From Streptomyces corallincola (GTDB taxonomy: Bacteria; Actinomycetota; Actinomycetes; Streptomycetales; Streptomycetaceae), in contig NZ_JAHRXF010000001.1 in the NCBI RefSeq assembly GCF_019104725.1, positions 124,001 through 188,000 on the forward strand: a stretch of 64,000 nt of DNA, written 5' to 3'. Shown here in pieces: positions 50,958 through 59,916 of this stretch. A program made the translations under genes and the position numbers. Under the pieces are notes generated by a model. It was not told the origin of the DNA. It worked only from the letters and a program-made list of their open reading frames with translations, and searched no databases. Within the stretch, counting starts at the first letter, position 1. The number at the start of each line of letters is the position of its first letter.

Positions 50958-53039
50958 ATGTCCCTCGACCGCGAAGCTGTGAGCAGCCCCTCCGACGGCT
51001 CGTTGAACGGCCTTTCCGGCCCGCACCGGGTGCCCGTCGTGTCCGCCGAGTCCGCCGTACCGGCGGTGCGCGCCGTGCCCGAGCAGGTGCGGCCCGCCGA
51101 CAGCGGCATAGACGCGCTCCGCGACGGCGAGGGCGCCACCGATGCCGGTGACAGCGGCGTGGAGGCACCGTACCTTCGGCTGCTGGCCCGCAGAGCCTCG
51201 GCCGAGGCGTACGACCAGCCGGTGCTGCTGGCCCGCGCCGAGGGGGCACCGGCCGAACGGATCGACGCGCTGGAAAGGGCCAAGCCGCTCGCGCTGCGGG
51301 TGCGTGCGGAACTGGAGGGGAGGCGGCGCCGCGAGGCGGAGCTGTCCGCCCTGTTCGAGACCGCCCACGATCTGGCGGGCCTGCGCGACGTGGACGCGGT
51401 CCTCCAGGCGATCGTCCAGCGCGCCCGCTCCCTGCTCGGCACGGACGTCGCCTATCTCAGCCTCAACGACCCGGTGCGGGGCGACACCCACATGCGGGTG
51501 ACCGAGGGCTCGGTCTCCGCCCGCTTCCAGCAGCTCCGCCTCGGTATGGGCGAGGGCCTCGGCGGACTCGTCGCGCAGACCGCCCGCCCCTATGTCACCG
51601 ACGACTACTTCAAGGACGCCCGCTTCCAGCACACCCTGCCCATCGACGGCGGCGTGCGCGACGAGGGCCTGGTCGCCATCCTGGGCGTACCGCTGATGCT
51701 CGGCCCGCACGTCATCGGCGTCCTGTACGCCGCCGACCGGCGCTCCCGCGTCTTCGAGCGCGAACAGATCGCCCTGCTCGGCTCCTTCGCCGCGCTCGCC
51801 GCGTCCGCCATCGACACCGCCAACCTGCTGACCGAGACCCGCTCCGCACTCGGCCGCCTGGAACGGGCCAACGAGATCATCCGGGACCGCAGCGGCGTCA
51901 TCGAACGCGCCTCGGACGTGCACGACCGCCTCGCGGAACTCGTCCTGCGCGGCGGCGGCGTCCACGACGTGGCCGCCGCGGTGTCCGAAGTCCTGGACGG
52001 CACGGTCGAGTTCAAGGAGGCGGACCGGGCATCCGCCGCGCCCCTCGAACGCTCCCGCGCCGACGGCCACGCCGTACGGCACGGCAGCGACTGGATCGCC
52101 GCCGTCACCGCGGGCGGCGAACTCCTCGGCGCCCTGGAACTACGCGGACAGCCCGCCCTCGACCCGGTGGACCAGCGCACCCTGGAACGCGCGGCGATGG
52201 TCACCTCGCTGCTCCTTCTAGCCCGCCGTTCCGCCGCCGAGGCGGAGCAGCGCGTGCGCGGTGAACTCCTGGACGACCTCCTCGACGCCCGCGACCGCGA
52301 CCCCCGCCTCCTGCGGCACCGGGCCGTCCGGCTGCACGCCGACCCGGACGCCACTTACGTACTCCTCGCCGCCCGCCTGGACGGCCCGGCGGCCGACGCC
52401 GAGGAGGAGGCGGCGGCCCGGCGGCGCCTGTGGTCGGCGGCCTCCCACCTCGCCGCCACCCGGCACGGCCTCGCGGCGGCGCGGGACGGCGGTACGGTCC
52501 TGCTGCTGCCCCTGGCCGACGGCGACACCGCGACCGGCCTGGCCGGCAGAACGGCGCGCCATCTCGGCACCGCCGTCCACCAGCCGGTCACCGTGGGCGC
52601 CTCGGCCCCCGTCACCGCGCTCGTCTCCGCCCCCGACACGGTCGCCGCCGCCTACGCGGAGAGCCGCCGCTGCCTGGACGCGCTCCTCCTGCTGGGCCGG
52701 GCCGGGGACGGCGCGGCGGCCGAGGACTTCGGCTTCCTCGGCCTCCTCCTCGCCGGTGAACGCGACATCGGGGCCTTCGTGGACCGCACCATCGGTCCCG
52801 TCGTCGCCTACGACGAACGCCGGGGCACCGAACTCCTCAGCACCCTGGACGCCTACTTCGCCTGCGGCGCCAGCCCCGTCCGTACGAGGGAGGCGCTGCA
52901 CGTCCACGTCAACACGGTCGCCCAGCGCCTCGAACGCGTTGGCCGCCTGCTCGGCGAGGACTGGCAGACCCCGGCCCGCACCCTGGAGATCCAACTGGCC
53001 CTGAGACTGCACCGGTTGGCGGCGCCGGGCCAGCGATGA
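50958..53039 (+). CDS. GAF-domain PucR/CdaR-type transcriptional regulator
   Basis: 693 aa, ATG 50958 (an in-frame GTG at 50952 is possible). A GAF domain (ALFETAHDLAGLRDVDAVLQAIVQRARSLLGTDVAYLSLND, to about residue 300) is followed by a helical linker, a nucleotide-cyclase-like region and a C-terminal PucR HTH (LSTLDAYFACGASPVRTREALHVHVNTVAQRLERVGRLLG). Such proteins activate catabolic genes in response to a small ligand. Its position between a hydroxybutyrate dehydrogenase and a symporter gene makes those the likely targets. Confidence 0.88.
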   Translation: MSLDREAVSSPSDGSLNGLSGPHRVPVVSAESAVPAVRAVPEQVRPADSGIDALRDGEGATDAGDSGVEAPYLRLLARRASAEAYDQPVLLARAEGAPAERIDALERAKPLALRVRAELEGRRRREAELSALFETAHDLAGLRDVDAVLQAIVQRARSLLGTDVAYLSLNDPVRGDTHMRVTEGSVSARFQQLRLGMGEGLGGLVAQTARPYVTDDYFKDARFQHTLPIDGGVRDEGLVAILGVPLMLGPHVIGVLYAADRRSRVFEREQIALLGSFAALAASAIDTANLLTETRSALGRLERANEIIRDRSGVIERASDVHDRLAELVLRGGGVHDVAAAVSEVLDGTVEFKEADRASAAPLERSRADGHAVRHGSDWIAAVTAGGELLGALELRGQPALDPVDQRTLERAAMVTSLLLLARRSAAEAEQRVRGELLDDLLDARDRDPRLLRHRAVRLHADPDATYVLLAARLDGPAADAEEEAAARRRLWSAASHLAATRHGLAAARDGGTVLLLPLADGDTATGLAGRTARHLGTAVHQPVTVGASAPVTALVSAPDTVAAAYAESRRCLDALLLLGRAGDGAAAEDFGFLGLLLAGERDIGAFVDRTIGPVVAYDERRGTELLSTLDAYFACGASPVRTREALHVHVNTVAQRLERVGRLLGEDWQTPARTLEIQLALRLHRLAAPGQR

Positions 53040-53112
53040 TGCGATGACGCGATGGCCGCGTCCGCCGGGCCGTGAGGAGCACGGCCCGGCGGCCCGCGTA
53101 GGGCGCACCTGT

Positions 53113-53143
53113 GTGGCCGGTGCCGGGAAGCGGCACCGGCCAC
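53113..53143. terminator. Bidirectional hairpin terminator
   Basis: GTGGCCGGTGCCG (53113-53125) pairs perfectly with 53131-53143 across GGAAG. A smaller imperfect hairpin precedes it. It lies between the regulator gene and the convergent symporter gene. Confidence 0.85.
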
Positions 53144-53180
53144 CTCGCCGGACGGCCGTCCCTCGTCGCGGCGGACTCGA

Positions 53181-54557
53181 TCAGGCGCTCGGGGCACCGG
53201 CCGTGCTGCTCGCCGGTTTCCGGTCGGTGTCGCCCGGCTCCACCTGGCTGAGGTCGCGGTGGCGGGTCTCCTTGGCGACGCCGACCGCGATCAGGGTGAG
53301 GACGACCGCGCCGATGACGTAGAGGGCGATGGGGGTCGCGCTCCCGTAGTCGGCGAGGAGCGCGGTGGCGATGAGCGGAGCGGGGGCGCCCGCCGCGACC
53401 GAGGAGAACTGGGCACCGATCGAAGCGCCCGAGTACCGCATCCGGGTGGCGAACATCTCCGCGAAGAACGCCGCCTGCGGTGCGTACATGGCGCCGTGCA
53501 GCACGAGTCCCACGGTCACCGCGAGCACCAGATAACCGAAGGAACCGGTGTCGATGAGCGAGAAGAACGGGAAGATCCACAAGCCGATGCCGACGGCACC
53601 GAACAGGTAGACCGGCCGCCGCCCGATCCGGTCCGAGAGAGCGCCCCAGGCGGGGATCACCGCGAAGTGCACGGCCGAGGCGATGAGGACGGAGTTCAGC
53701 GCGCTCTGCTTGGAGACACCGGCCGAGGTGGTGGCGTAGACGAGGATGAAGGCCGTGATGACGTAGTAGCTGATGTTCTCCGCCATCCGGGCGCCCATCG
53801 CCACGAGCACGTCCCGCCAGTGGTCACGGAGTACGGCGACGAGCGGCGGCTTCTCCGGTTCCGCCGCGCGCCGGGACTCGGCGCGGGCCAACGCCTCCTT
53901 GAACACCGGGGATTCGTCCACGGAGAGCCGTATCCACAGGCCGACCATCACCAGCAGGCCGGACAGCAGGAAGGGGATGCGCCAGCCCCAGGTGCCGAAG
54001 GCGCTGTCGGAGAGGACGGCGGTCAGCAGCGAGAGCACACCGGTGGCCAGGAGTTGCCCGGCCGGGGCGCCGGTCTGCGGCCAGGACGCCCAGAAGCCCC
54101 GGCGTCGCGCGTCACCGTGCTCGGAGACGAGCAGCACCGCACCGCCCCACTCGCCACCGAGCGCGAAGCCCTGTACCAGCCGAAGAATGGTCAGCAGCAC
54201 GGGCGCGGCGGTGCCGACGGTGGCGTGAGTGGGCAGCAGCCCGATGGCGAAGGTCGCGCCGCCCATCAGCAGCAGGCTCAGCACCAGCAGCTTCTTGCGC
54301 CCCAGCCGGTCGCCGTAGTGCCCGAACACCAGCGCGCCGAGCGGGCGGGCCGCGAATCCCACGGCATACGTGAGGAACGACAGCAGCGTCCCGACCAGTG
54401 GATCGGAGTCCGGGAAGAACAGCTTGTTGAACACCAGCGCGGCCGCGGAACCGTACAGGAAGAAGTCGTACCACTCGATGGTGGTCCCGATGAGGCTGGC
54501 GGCGACGATGCGGGGGAGGTTGTTCCGGGGTGGGGGAGCGGTGGTCGGGGATGCCAT
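53181..54557 (-). CDS. MFS metabolite:H+ symporter (MHS family)
   Basis: 458 aa, ATG at 54557 after GAGGAAG. The opening RIVAASLIGTTIEWYDFFLYGSAAALVF, the loop FGHYGDRLGRKKLLVLSLLLMG and GGEWGGAVLLVSEH define the metabolite:H+ symporter family, which includes citrate, alpha-ketoglutarate, shikimate and proline/betaine carriers. Twelve TM helices are apparent. It probably imports a carboxylate such as 3-hydroxybutyrate, given the neighbouring dehydrogenase and regulator (inference). Confidence 0.88.
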   Translation of the reverse strand: MASPTTAPPPRNNLPRIVAASLIGTTIEWYDFFLYGSAAALVFNKLFFPDSDPLVGTLLSFLTYAVGFAARPLGALVFGHYGDRLGRKKLLVLSLLLMGGATFAIGLLPTHATVGTAAPVLLTILRLVQGFALGGEWGGAVLLVSEHGDARRRGFWASWPQTGAPAGQLLATGVLSLLTAVLSDSAFGTWGWRIPFLLSGLLVMVGLWIRLSVDESPVFKEALARAESRRAAEPEKPPLVAVLRDHWRDVLVAMGARMAENISYYVITAFILVYATTSAGVSKQSALNSVLIASAVHFAVIPAWGALSDRIGRRPVYLFGAVGIGLWIFPFFSLIDTGSFGYLVLAVTVGLVLHGAMYAPQAAFFAEMFATRMRYSGASIGAQFSSVAAGAPAPLIATALLADYGSATPIALYVIGAVVLTLIAVGVAKETRHRDLSQVEPGDTDRKPASSTAGAPSA

Positions 54558-54854
54558 GTGCGCCACTTCCTCGTGTGCGGTGGGGACGGTGTGTCGGGAC
54601 ACCGTAGGAACACGCAGGTCAGAGGCGTATGTGGTGGGACACCATAGTTCTGGCTCTGGAAGTGCGTGCGGCCACCATGTGGGGCGGGCACAGACGAAGG
54701 TCGGACGGTGGCGCCAACAGCCCTTCGCGGGCCCGTGAACCGACCGTCACCGCACCCCGGCATCCTGGCTGTTCGCGGCCAACGGGGTGCGCCGCCGCCG
54801 TGTGGCGTGGCTGGTTGATCCGGTGTGCGGGTTCGCGTTCACTCCGGTCATGTG

Positions 54855-56309
54855 GTGACAAACAGTGAGACGCGTGCGCCCGTGTCGTTGGCCGAGGCGA
54901 TGGACCGGTCGGCCATCTCGCCGCTGCACCGGCGCTTCTGGCTGGTGGCGGCGCTCGGGGTACTGCTGGACGGGTTCGACTTCTTCATCATCGGTGTGGC
55001 CAACCCGCTCATCGCCAAGGACTTCGGCGGCAGTCCGGCGGAACGGGGGCTGTTGTCGGCGGCGGCCATCGTGGGCGCCGTCTTCGGCGCCGCGCTGCTG
55101 GGACCGCTGGGCGACCGCGTCGGCCGTAGCCGGATCTTCAAGGTCGATCTCTGGCTGTTCGTGGTGTTCTCGCTGGCCTGCGCGTTCGCCTGGGACCTGT
55201 GGTCGCTGATCGCGTTCCGCTTCCTGCTCGGCATCGCGGTCGGTCTGGACTACCCCATCGCCGCCAGCTACCTCGCGGAGATCCTGCCGTCCCGCAATCG
55301 GGGCCGCTGGCTCGTCGGTGCGTTCAGCCTCCAGGCGGTCGGCATCATGATCGGCGCCGTCATCGGGGTCGTGATTCTCACGGTGTGGCCCGACTTCAGG
55401 TCCTGGCGGATCATGCTCGGTTTCGGACTGATCCCCGCACTGATCATCATCTGGCTGCGCCGCAACGTCCCCGAGAGCCCGCGCTGGCTCGCCCGGCACC
55501 ACCGGGACGCCGAGGCCGTCGGCATCGCGGAGGTGATGACCCACACGCCGTGCCGGGTCACCGACCAGGACCGCGCCCACATCCTGATCCCGAACGAGGG
55601 CTGGAGGACGTTCGTCCAACCGTGGCTGTTCAAGCCGCCGTTGCTGCGGCGCACCCTGTTCACGGCCGTCCCCTGGTTCCTGATGGACATCGCCACCTAC
55701 GGCGTCGGCATCTTCACCCCGACCCTGCTCGCCGGTCTCGCGCTCGCCGGTCCCGACGCCACGTTCCTCGCCGACGACATCGCCTCCACCGAGGGCACCG
55801 CGTTCCTCGACCTCTTCCTCGTCGTCGGTTTCCTGCTGGCGATCCTCTTCGTGGAGCGGGTCGGCCGGGTCCGGCTGCAACTCCTCGGCTTCGCCGTGAT
55901 GACCGTCGCACTCTGCCTGCTGGCCGTCGCGGACCAGCTGCCCGGCGGGGGCAACGGCCATCTGCCGCTGGTCCTCATCGGGTTCGGACTGTTCAACACG
56001 TTCATGAACATGGGGCCGAACGCCACGACGTTCGCGCTGCCCGCCGAGGTCTTCCCGTCCGAGGTGCGCGCCTCGGGACACGGCTTCGCGGCCGGACTCG
56101 GCAAGCTCGGCGCCGCCCTCGGCACCTTCCTCTTCCCCATCGTCCTGGACTCCACCGGCCCGGCCCCACTGCTCTACGGCGTCGCCGTCACCAGCGCCCT
56201 CGCCTTCCTGGTGACCTGGCTGTTCCGGATCGAGACGCGGGGGCGGTCGCTTGAGGAACTTTCCGGGGCGGAGGCGGCGAGTCTGTCGGCGCGGATCACG
56301 CCGCCGTAG
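54855..56309 (+). CDS. MFS transporter (sugar porter/aromatic-acid type)
   Basis: 484 aa from GTG 54855 (54825 is also possible; no clear ribosome-binding site). Twelve TM helices; the signatures DGFDFFIIGVANPLI, GPLGDRVGRSRIFKVDL, LDYPIAASYLAEILP and PESPRWLARHHRD resemble the sugar-porter and AAHS carriers, with PAEVFPSEVRASGHGFAAGLGKLGA late in the protein. The DGFD motif is typical of aromatic-acid:H+ symporters. It is divergent from the MHS symporter; substrate not assignable. Confidence 0.85.
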   Translation: MTNSETRAPVSLAEAMDRSAISPLHRRFWLVAALGVLLDGFDFFIIGVANPLIAKDFGGSPAERGLLSAAAIVGAVFGAALLGPLGDRVGRSRIFKVDLWLFVVFSLACAFAWDLWSLIAFRFLLGIAVGLDYPIAASYLAEILPSRNRGRWLVGAFSLQAVGIMIGAVIGVVILTVWPDFRSWRIMLGFGLIPALIIIWLRRNVPESPRWLARHHRDAEAVGIAEVMTHTPCRVTDQDRAHILIPNEGWRTFVQPWLFKPPLLRRTLFTAVPWFLMDIATYGVGIFTPTLLAGLALAGPDATFLADDIASTEGTAFLDLFLVVGFLLAILFVERVGRVRLQLLGFAVMTVALCLLAVADQLPGGGNGHLPLVLIGFGLFNTFMNMGPNATTFALPAEVFPSEVRASGHGFAAGLGKLGAALGTFLFPIVLDSTGPAPLLYGVAVTSALAFLVTWLFRIETRGRSLEELSGAEAASLSARITPP

Positions 56310-56626
56310 GTGCTGGGCGGAGTGCGTGTGGCTGGGGTGCGTTGCGCTGGGGGACGGTGTGGTGCGGTGCGCCGGGGTGGGGTGCGGTGGTTGGAATGCT
56401 GGGGATGGGGCCGTGGCGGATGGGACCGTGGCGGATGTGCGCTGGTGATGCGATCGGCGGCTGGTTGTGTGGTGGGCCCACATGTGGCCGGTGCCCATGT
56501 TCGCCCCACTTGGAGTGGGGGCGGGGTGGGGGCCTGGGCCGACCGCCGTCCGAGGGGGCGGACGGCGCCCGTGCCATGATGACTACTCGCCAGTAGCCAT
56601 CAGTCGTGCCTTGGGAGGCCCTCCTC
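56310..56626. other. 317-bp intergenic region with 15-bp-spaced repeats
   Basis: It is strongly G/T-skewed on the plus strand. CCGTGGCGGATG occurs at 56411 and 56426, 15 bp apart. CACATGTGG at 56479 is followed by CCCATGTT at 56494, again 15 bp apart. The right end holds the SRPBCC operator. No gene seen. Confidence 0.6.
56578..56601 (+). promoter_or_regulatory. TetR-like operator upstream of the SRPBCC gene
   Basis: Arms GATGACTACT (56578-56587) and AGTAGCCATC (56592-56601) match at 9 of 10 positions around 4 bp. The core TACTCGCCAGTA (56584-56595) differs at one base from the operator in the etf promoter read on the other strand. Confidence 0.65.
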
Positions 56627-57133
56627 GTGACGCGTGTTCTCTCCGTGACCCGCACCATCATCGTGGATGTTCCGCCGGACGCCGTCTACCGGGCGGTCAG
56701 CCGACCCGAGGACATGGGGCGGTGGAGTCCGGAGAACCTCGGCACGGCGGGTGAGGCGCCCGCCGGGGAGATCGAGCGGGGCACGACGTTCTGGGGCCGG
56801 AACAAGCGGGGCGCGTTCCGCTGGGTGACGCGATGCACCGTGACCGCCGCCGAGCCGGGCAGTCGGTTCGCCTTCCGCGTGCATGCCATCGGGGTCAAGC
56901 GGCCGACGCTGCGCGGGCCGATCGCCACCTGGGAGTACCGTCTCGCACCGGAGGGGACCGGCACGCGGATCTCCGAGACCTGGACCGACGACCGGCGTGC
57001 CTGGCCGGACTTCGTCGCCAACGCCTTCGACCGGTTCGCCACCGGCGGCAGGACGTTCGCGCAGTTCCAGGTCCGCAACATCGACGCGACGCTGCGGAAC
57101 CTCAAGCGGGAACTGGAGGCGGACGCCGCCTGA
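56627..57133 (+). CDS. SRPBCC family protein (polyketide cyclase/dehydrase-like)
   Basis: 168 aa, GTG 56627 with GGGAGG 8 nt upstream. The START-like fold is visible: TRTIIVDVPPDAVYRAVSRPEDMGRWSP at the N-terminus, the beta strands GTTFWGRNKRGAFRWVTRCTVTAAEPGSRFAFRV, and a long C-terminal helix. It binds a hydrophobic small molecule in its cavity; ligand unknown. An operator shared with etfB suggests control by the same (lipid-responsive?) TetR regulator. Confidence 0.82.
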   Translation: MTRVLSVTRTIIVDVPPDAVYRAVSRPEDMGRWSPENLGTAGEAPAGEIERGTTFWGRNKRGAFRWVTRCTVTAAEPGSRFAFRVHAIGVKRPTLRGPIATWEYRLAPEGTGTRISETWTDDRRAWPDFVANAFDRFATGGRTFAQFQVRNIDATLRNLKRELEADAA

Positions 57134-57163
57134 CGCGGGCGGGCGTCCGCGTCCGCCGGGACC

Positions 57164-58069
57164 TCACGCTTCCCGCGTTTCCTCGCCCGTGTCACTCTTG
57201 TGCAGCTCCGCCGTGAACTGGGCGCCCGCCAGCAGCGAGAGGTTCGACAGCCACAGCCAGATCAGGAAGACGACCACACCGGCCAGCGAGCCGTACAGCC
57301 GACTGTAGGTGCCCAGAACCGAGGTGTAGAGCGCGAACCCGGCGGAAGCCGCCAGCCACAGGACGGCCGCCAGCGCTCCCCCCGGCAGGCTGTACCGGCG
57401 TCGGCGCGCTGGTGCCGGTCCGGTGTGGAAGACGACCACCACCAGCAGCGCCACCAGGAAGCCGAGCAACGGCCAGCGGGCCACGCTCCAGACCAGCGGC
57501 ACCGCGCGGTCCAGGTGCATCAGACGGCCCAGGTACTCGGCCACCGGCCCGGTGAGCATCAGCATCAGGGCACTGACGACGAGCAGCGCGAGCAGCAGCA
57601 GCGCCGTGAGGACGATCCGGTGCGCGCGCCGGAACGGGGAGCGGCTGTCGGGGATGCGGTGCATGCCGTGCAGCGCCCGCCGGAAGACGGCCAGGTAACT
57701 GCACGCCGACCACAGGGCGCTCGCCGCACCGGCCGCCAGCAGGGTCCAGGCGGCGGAGTGCCGACTGAGCATCCGGGCGAGCACGTCGTGCAGTTCCGTC
57801 CCGGACTGGCCGGGCGCGTAGTGCGTGACGTGCGCGATGAACCCCTCGGCGGTGCCCGGACTGATCAGCTCGAACGCCAGCACGGTGACCAGCAGCGACG
57901 GCAGCACCGTGAGGATGGCGTAATACGTGAGGGCCGCCGCGTAGTCGGTGATGTCGTCGTTCCACATGGTCACCGGGGTACGGCGCAGGGCCGGCCACCA
58001 TGTGCGCAGCGGGGTGGTGAGGACACCGGCGGTCTCGCGCGGTCGGAGCGGCTTCAGATCAGCGGACAT
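57164..58069 (-). CDS. YihY/virulence factor BrkB family membrane protein
   Basis: 301 aa, ATG at 58069, overlapping the end of the AmaP-like gene by 11 bp. Six TM helices are seen, with the family signatures DDITDYAAALTYYAILTVLPSLL and YGSLAGVVVFLIWLWLSNLSLLAGAQFTAEL. Once annotated as ribonuclease BN, the family is now considered membrane transport or envelope related. It is the last gene of the minus-strand Asp23 envelope operon, which is convergent with the SRPBCC gene. Confidence 0.88.
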   Translation of the reverse strand: MSADLKPLRPRETAGVLTTPLRTWWPALRRTPVTMWNDDITDYAAALTYYAILTVLPSLLVTVLAFELISPGTAEGFIAHVTHYAPGQSGTELHDVLARMLSRHSAAWTLLAAGAASALWSACSYLAVFRRALHGMHRIPDSRSPFRRAHRIVLTALLLLALLVVSALMLMLTGPVAEYLGRLMHLDRAVPLVWSVARWPLLGFLVALLVVVVFHTGPAPARRRRYSLPGGALAAVLWLAASAGFALYTSVLGTYSRLYGSLAGVVVFLIWLWLSNLSLLAGAQFTAELHKSDTGEETREA

Positions 58070-58643
58070 GCGGCATCCGATGGGTGCGGTGGCTGAAACG
58101 CACATGTGTGTCCAGCACATAGGGAGCGGCGGATCGTTGGGCCTCGGCGGTGATGGCCGTCAGGGCGTCGAGCACGTGACCGGGCGGGGTGTCCGCGTCC
58201 AGCCACACGTGCAGACGCAGCAGCAGACGCCGACGGCGCGGATGGATACGGGCGCGGGTCCGGGCGACACCGTCCACGCCCGCCGCGCGGGAGGCGAGCG
58301 CCGCTTCCAGGGCCTGGGTGCGCAAGGCGCTGCCCGGTGCGGCCAACCGCAGCCGGGACCGCGACCGTACGTACACCTGGGCGACGAACCACCGCGCCAG
58401 GAGCAGCGAGACCACGGCGCCCACGGCGATGACGACCGGCGTCCACCACTCCCGAGCACGCAGATCGCTCAGCACCTCGCGGTCGAACAGCGGATGGTAG
58501 AGGGAGGGGGACGGCCACCACGTGGGGCGGCGGACCGCCAGTCCGGGGGCGGTCGTGAACAGCACTACGCCGCCCACGAGCAGGGCGAATCCGGTGAGGG
58601 CGAGCACCGCGCGGTTGACGGCGGTGCGGGGCTGGGTCGTCAA
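58059..58643 (-). CDS. AmaP-like alkaline-shock membrane anchor protein, TTG start
   Basis: 194 aa from TTG at 58643, chosen because GGAGG lies 6 nt upstream and TTG overlaps the previous gene's TGA (TTGA). Two TM helices (residues about 10-29 and 60-80), then a cytosolic Asp23-like domain (ALEAALASRAAGVDGVARTRARIHPRRRRLLLRLHVWLDADTPPGHVL) match AmaP, which tethers Asp23 at the membrane in Gram-positive bacteria. A CACATGTG/CACATA pair, 15 bp apart, lies in its 3' end. Confidence 0.8.
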   Translation of the reverse strand: MTTQPRTAVNRAVLALTGFALLVGGVVLFTTAPGLAVRRPTWWPSPSLYHPLFDREVLSDLRAREWWTPVVIAVGAVVSLLLARWFVAQVYVRSRSRLRLAAPGSALRTQALEAALASRAAGVDGVARTRARIHPRRRRLLLRLHVWLDADTPPGHVLDALTAITAEAQRSAAPYVLDTHVRFSHRTHRMPHVR

Positions 58644-59728
58644 CGGACGCCTCCGGCCTGCGGGGTGGGTACGGAGTTCGGCTGAGGTGTGTCCGGAACC
58701 TCTGGTACGGCAGGCGCAGGTGTGGGCGGGCGCCATGTGGGCTCGGTGACCACCCGGACCCGGAGCCGGGGTACCCGTCGCAGGCGGCACTCGTCCAGCG
58801 TCCGCCGTGCGGCCGTGGTCACCTGCTCGCGGGCCCGGTCCCGGTCACCGAAGGCGAGTCCTGCCCGCACCGCGACACCCCGGCGGCCCGCTCGTACCCG
58901 TACGGTCTCCACGCCCTCCACGCCGCCGACCGTATCCCGGACCAGCGCGGCCAGCGTGGAGCGGTCCAGCGCGGCGTTCCAGTCGGACGCGGCCACGGTG
59001 AGCTGTCCGCGCCGACCGGGCGTCAACGCCAGTACGACAAGCCAGAGCCCCAGCACGGCCAGCACCGCACCCCCGATGACGACCGCCGGGTCACCGGGCC
59101 CCTGCTCGTACAGCCGGGCGAGGCCTCCGGTCCGCCAGTCGGCCACCTGGAGGTGCGCCACATGGACGCGGACCACATCGACCGTCACCGCCGTACAGGC
59201 CGTGGCGGCGAGCAGGACGAGGACGGCCACAGGGACCCGCCGCGCCGACCACCAGCGCCGGGCGGGGTGGTGAACGGGGGAGGGAACTGCCTCATCGGCG
59301 AGCCCGCCTCCCTCCAACTCGGCTGTCCCAGAGGCCCGTTCCGCTGTCGGAGCCAGACGGGACACGGTCAGCCGAGGCGTTGCGACGTCCAGACCGGTCA
59401 GGGCGCTTGTACGCTCCGCCGTGTGAGCCTGGACCCGCCGGGCCGTGTCGGACAGCGGCGCCGGATAGGGCAGCGTGACGCGCAGGGCCACATTCGCCCG
59501 CCGCCCGTTGACCGTCGCGGAACCACCGGCCGAGCCGCGTACGAACGGACCGCCGCCCGTTTGCCCCCCGCCGGTGCCGGTGCCGGTGTCGGAGTCGGAG
59601 TCGGCGGTGATGCTGGTCGGGGTCGGGGTCGGGGTCGCGGTCAGCGCTTCGTCCGCCGCGCGTTCCGCGATCTTCCGTACCGCCTTCGCGCCCACCGTGG
59701 TCCGACCCCGCTGGGCGGGGGCCGTCAT
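58640..59728 (-). CDS. Asp23-like/DUF6286 membrane protein
   Basis: 362 aa, ATG at 59728, overlapping the DUF2273-like stop by 4 bp. The N-terminal third resembles an Asp23 domain (RTTVGAKAVRKIAERAADEAL, then ANVALRVTLPYPAPLSDTARRVQAHTAERTSALTGLDV) interrupted by a hexamer-encoded (TP)n(DS)n(TG)n linker. Two TM helices (about residues 180-200 and 230-255) are followed by a second Asp23-like domain, DUF6286. It is part of the envelope-stress operon and its start and stop overlap both neighbours. Confidence 0.82.
   Translation of the reverse strand: MTAPAQRGRTTVGAKAVRKIAERAADEALTATPTPTPTSITADSDSDTGTGTGGGQTGGGPFVRGSAGGSATVNGRRANVALRVTLPYPAPLSDTARRVQAHTAERTSALTGLDVATPRLTVSRLAPTAERASGTAELEGGGLADEAVPSPVHHPARRWWSARRVPVAVLVLLAATACTAVTVDVVRVHVAHLQVADWRTGGLARLYEQGPGDPAVVIGGAVLAVLGLWLVVLALTPGRRGQLTVAASDWNAALDRSTLAALVRDTVGGVEGVETVRVRAGRRGVAVRAGLAFGDRDRAREQVTTAARRTLDECRLRRVPRLRVRVVTEPTWRPPTPAPAVPEVPDTPQPNSVPTPQAGGVR
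59578..59640 (-). repeat. 6-bp coding microsatellite in the Asp23/DUF6286 gene
   Basis: GGTGCC/GGTGTC, GGAGTC and GGGTC-containing hexamers encode Thr-Gly, Asp-Ser and Thr-Pro runs on the minus strand. The unit length keeps the frame. Confidence 0.8.
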
Positions 59729-59913
59729 CGACGGCCCCGGTCGAACATCTCCCGCAGGTCGTGCGTGTCGCCGCCCCGGTCCAGCCAGGCCCCGACGCCG
59801 TACCCGACCGCGCCGAGCACGGCCACCAGCAGGAAGGCGACGAACCCACCGAAGTACCCGGCGAACGCCAGCGCCATGCCCGCGAACATCCCGACCGTCG
59901 CTCTGCTCAACAT
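59725..59913 (-). CDS. DUF2273-like small membrane protein
   Basis: 62 aa, ATG at 59913. Two hydrophobic stretches (FAGMALAFAGYFGGFVAFLLVAVLGAVGYGVGAWL) resemble the small DUF2273 integral membrane proteins that sit between asp23 and amaP in Gram-positive genomes. It overlaps the next gene (ATGA) and lies 3 bp after the small ORF upstream, so it is inside the operon. Confidence 0.82.
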   Translation of the reverse strand: MLSRATVGMFAGMALAFAGYFGGFVAFLLVAVLGAVGYGVGAWLDRGGDTHDLREMFDRGRR

Positions 59914-59916
59914 TCC

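Noticed and set aside
51000..53039. Regulator considered as a phosphodiesterase or true nucleotide cyclase
   Set aside because: The central cyclase-like region lacks recognisable metal-binding aspartates; the C-terminal PucR HTH defines it as a regulator.
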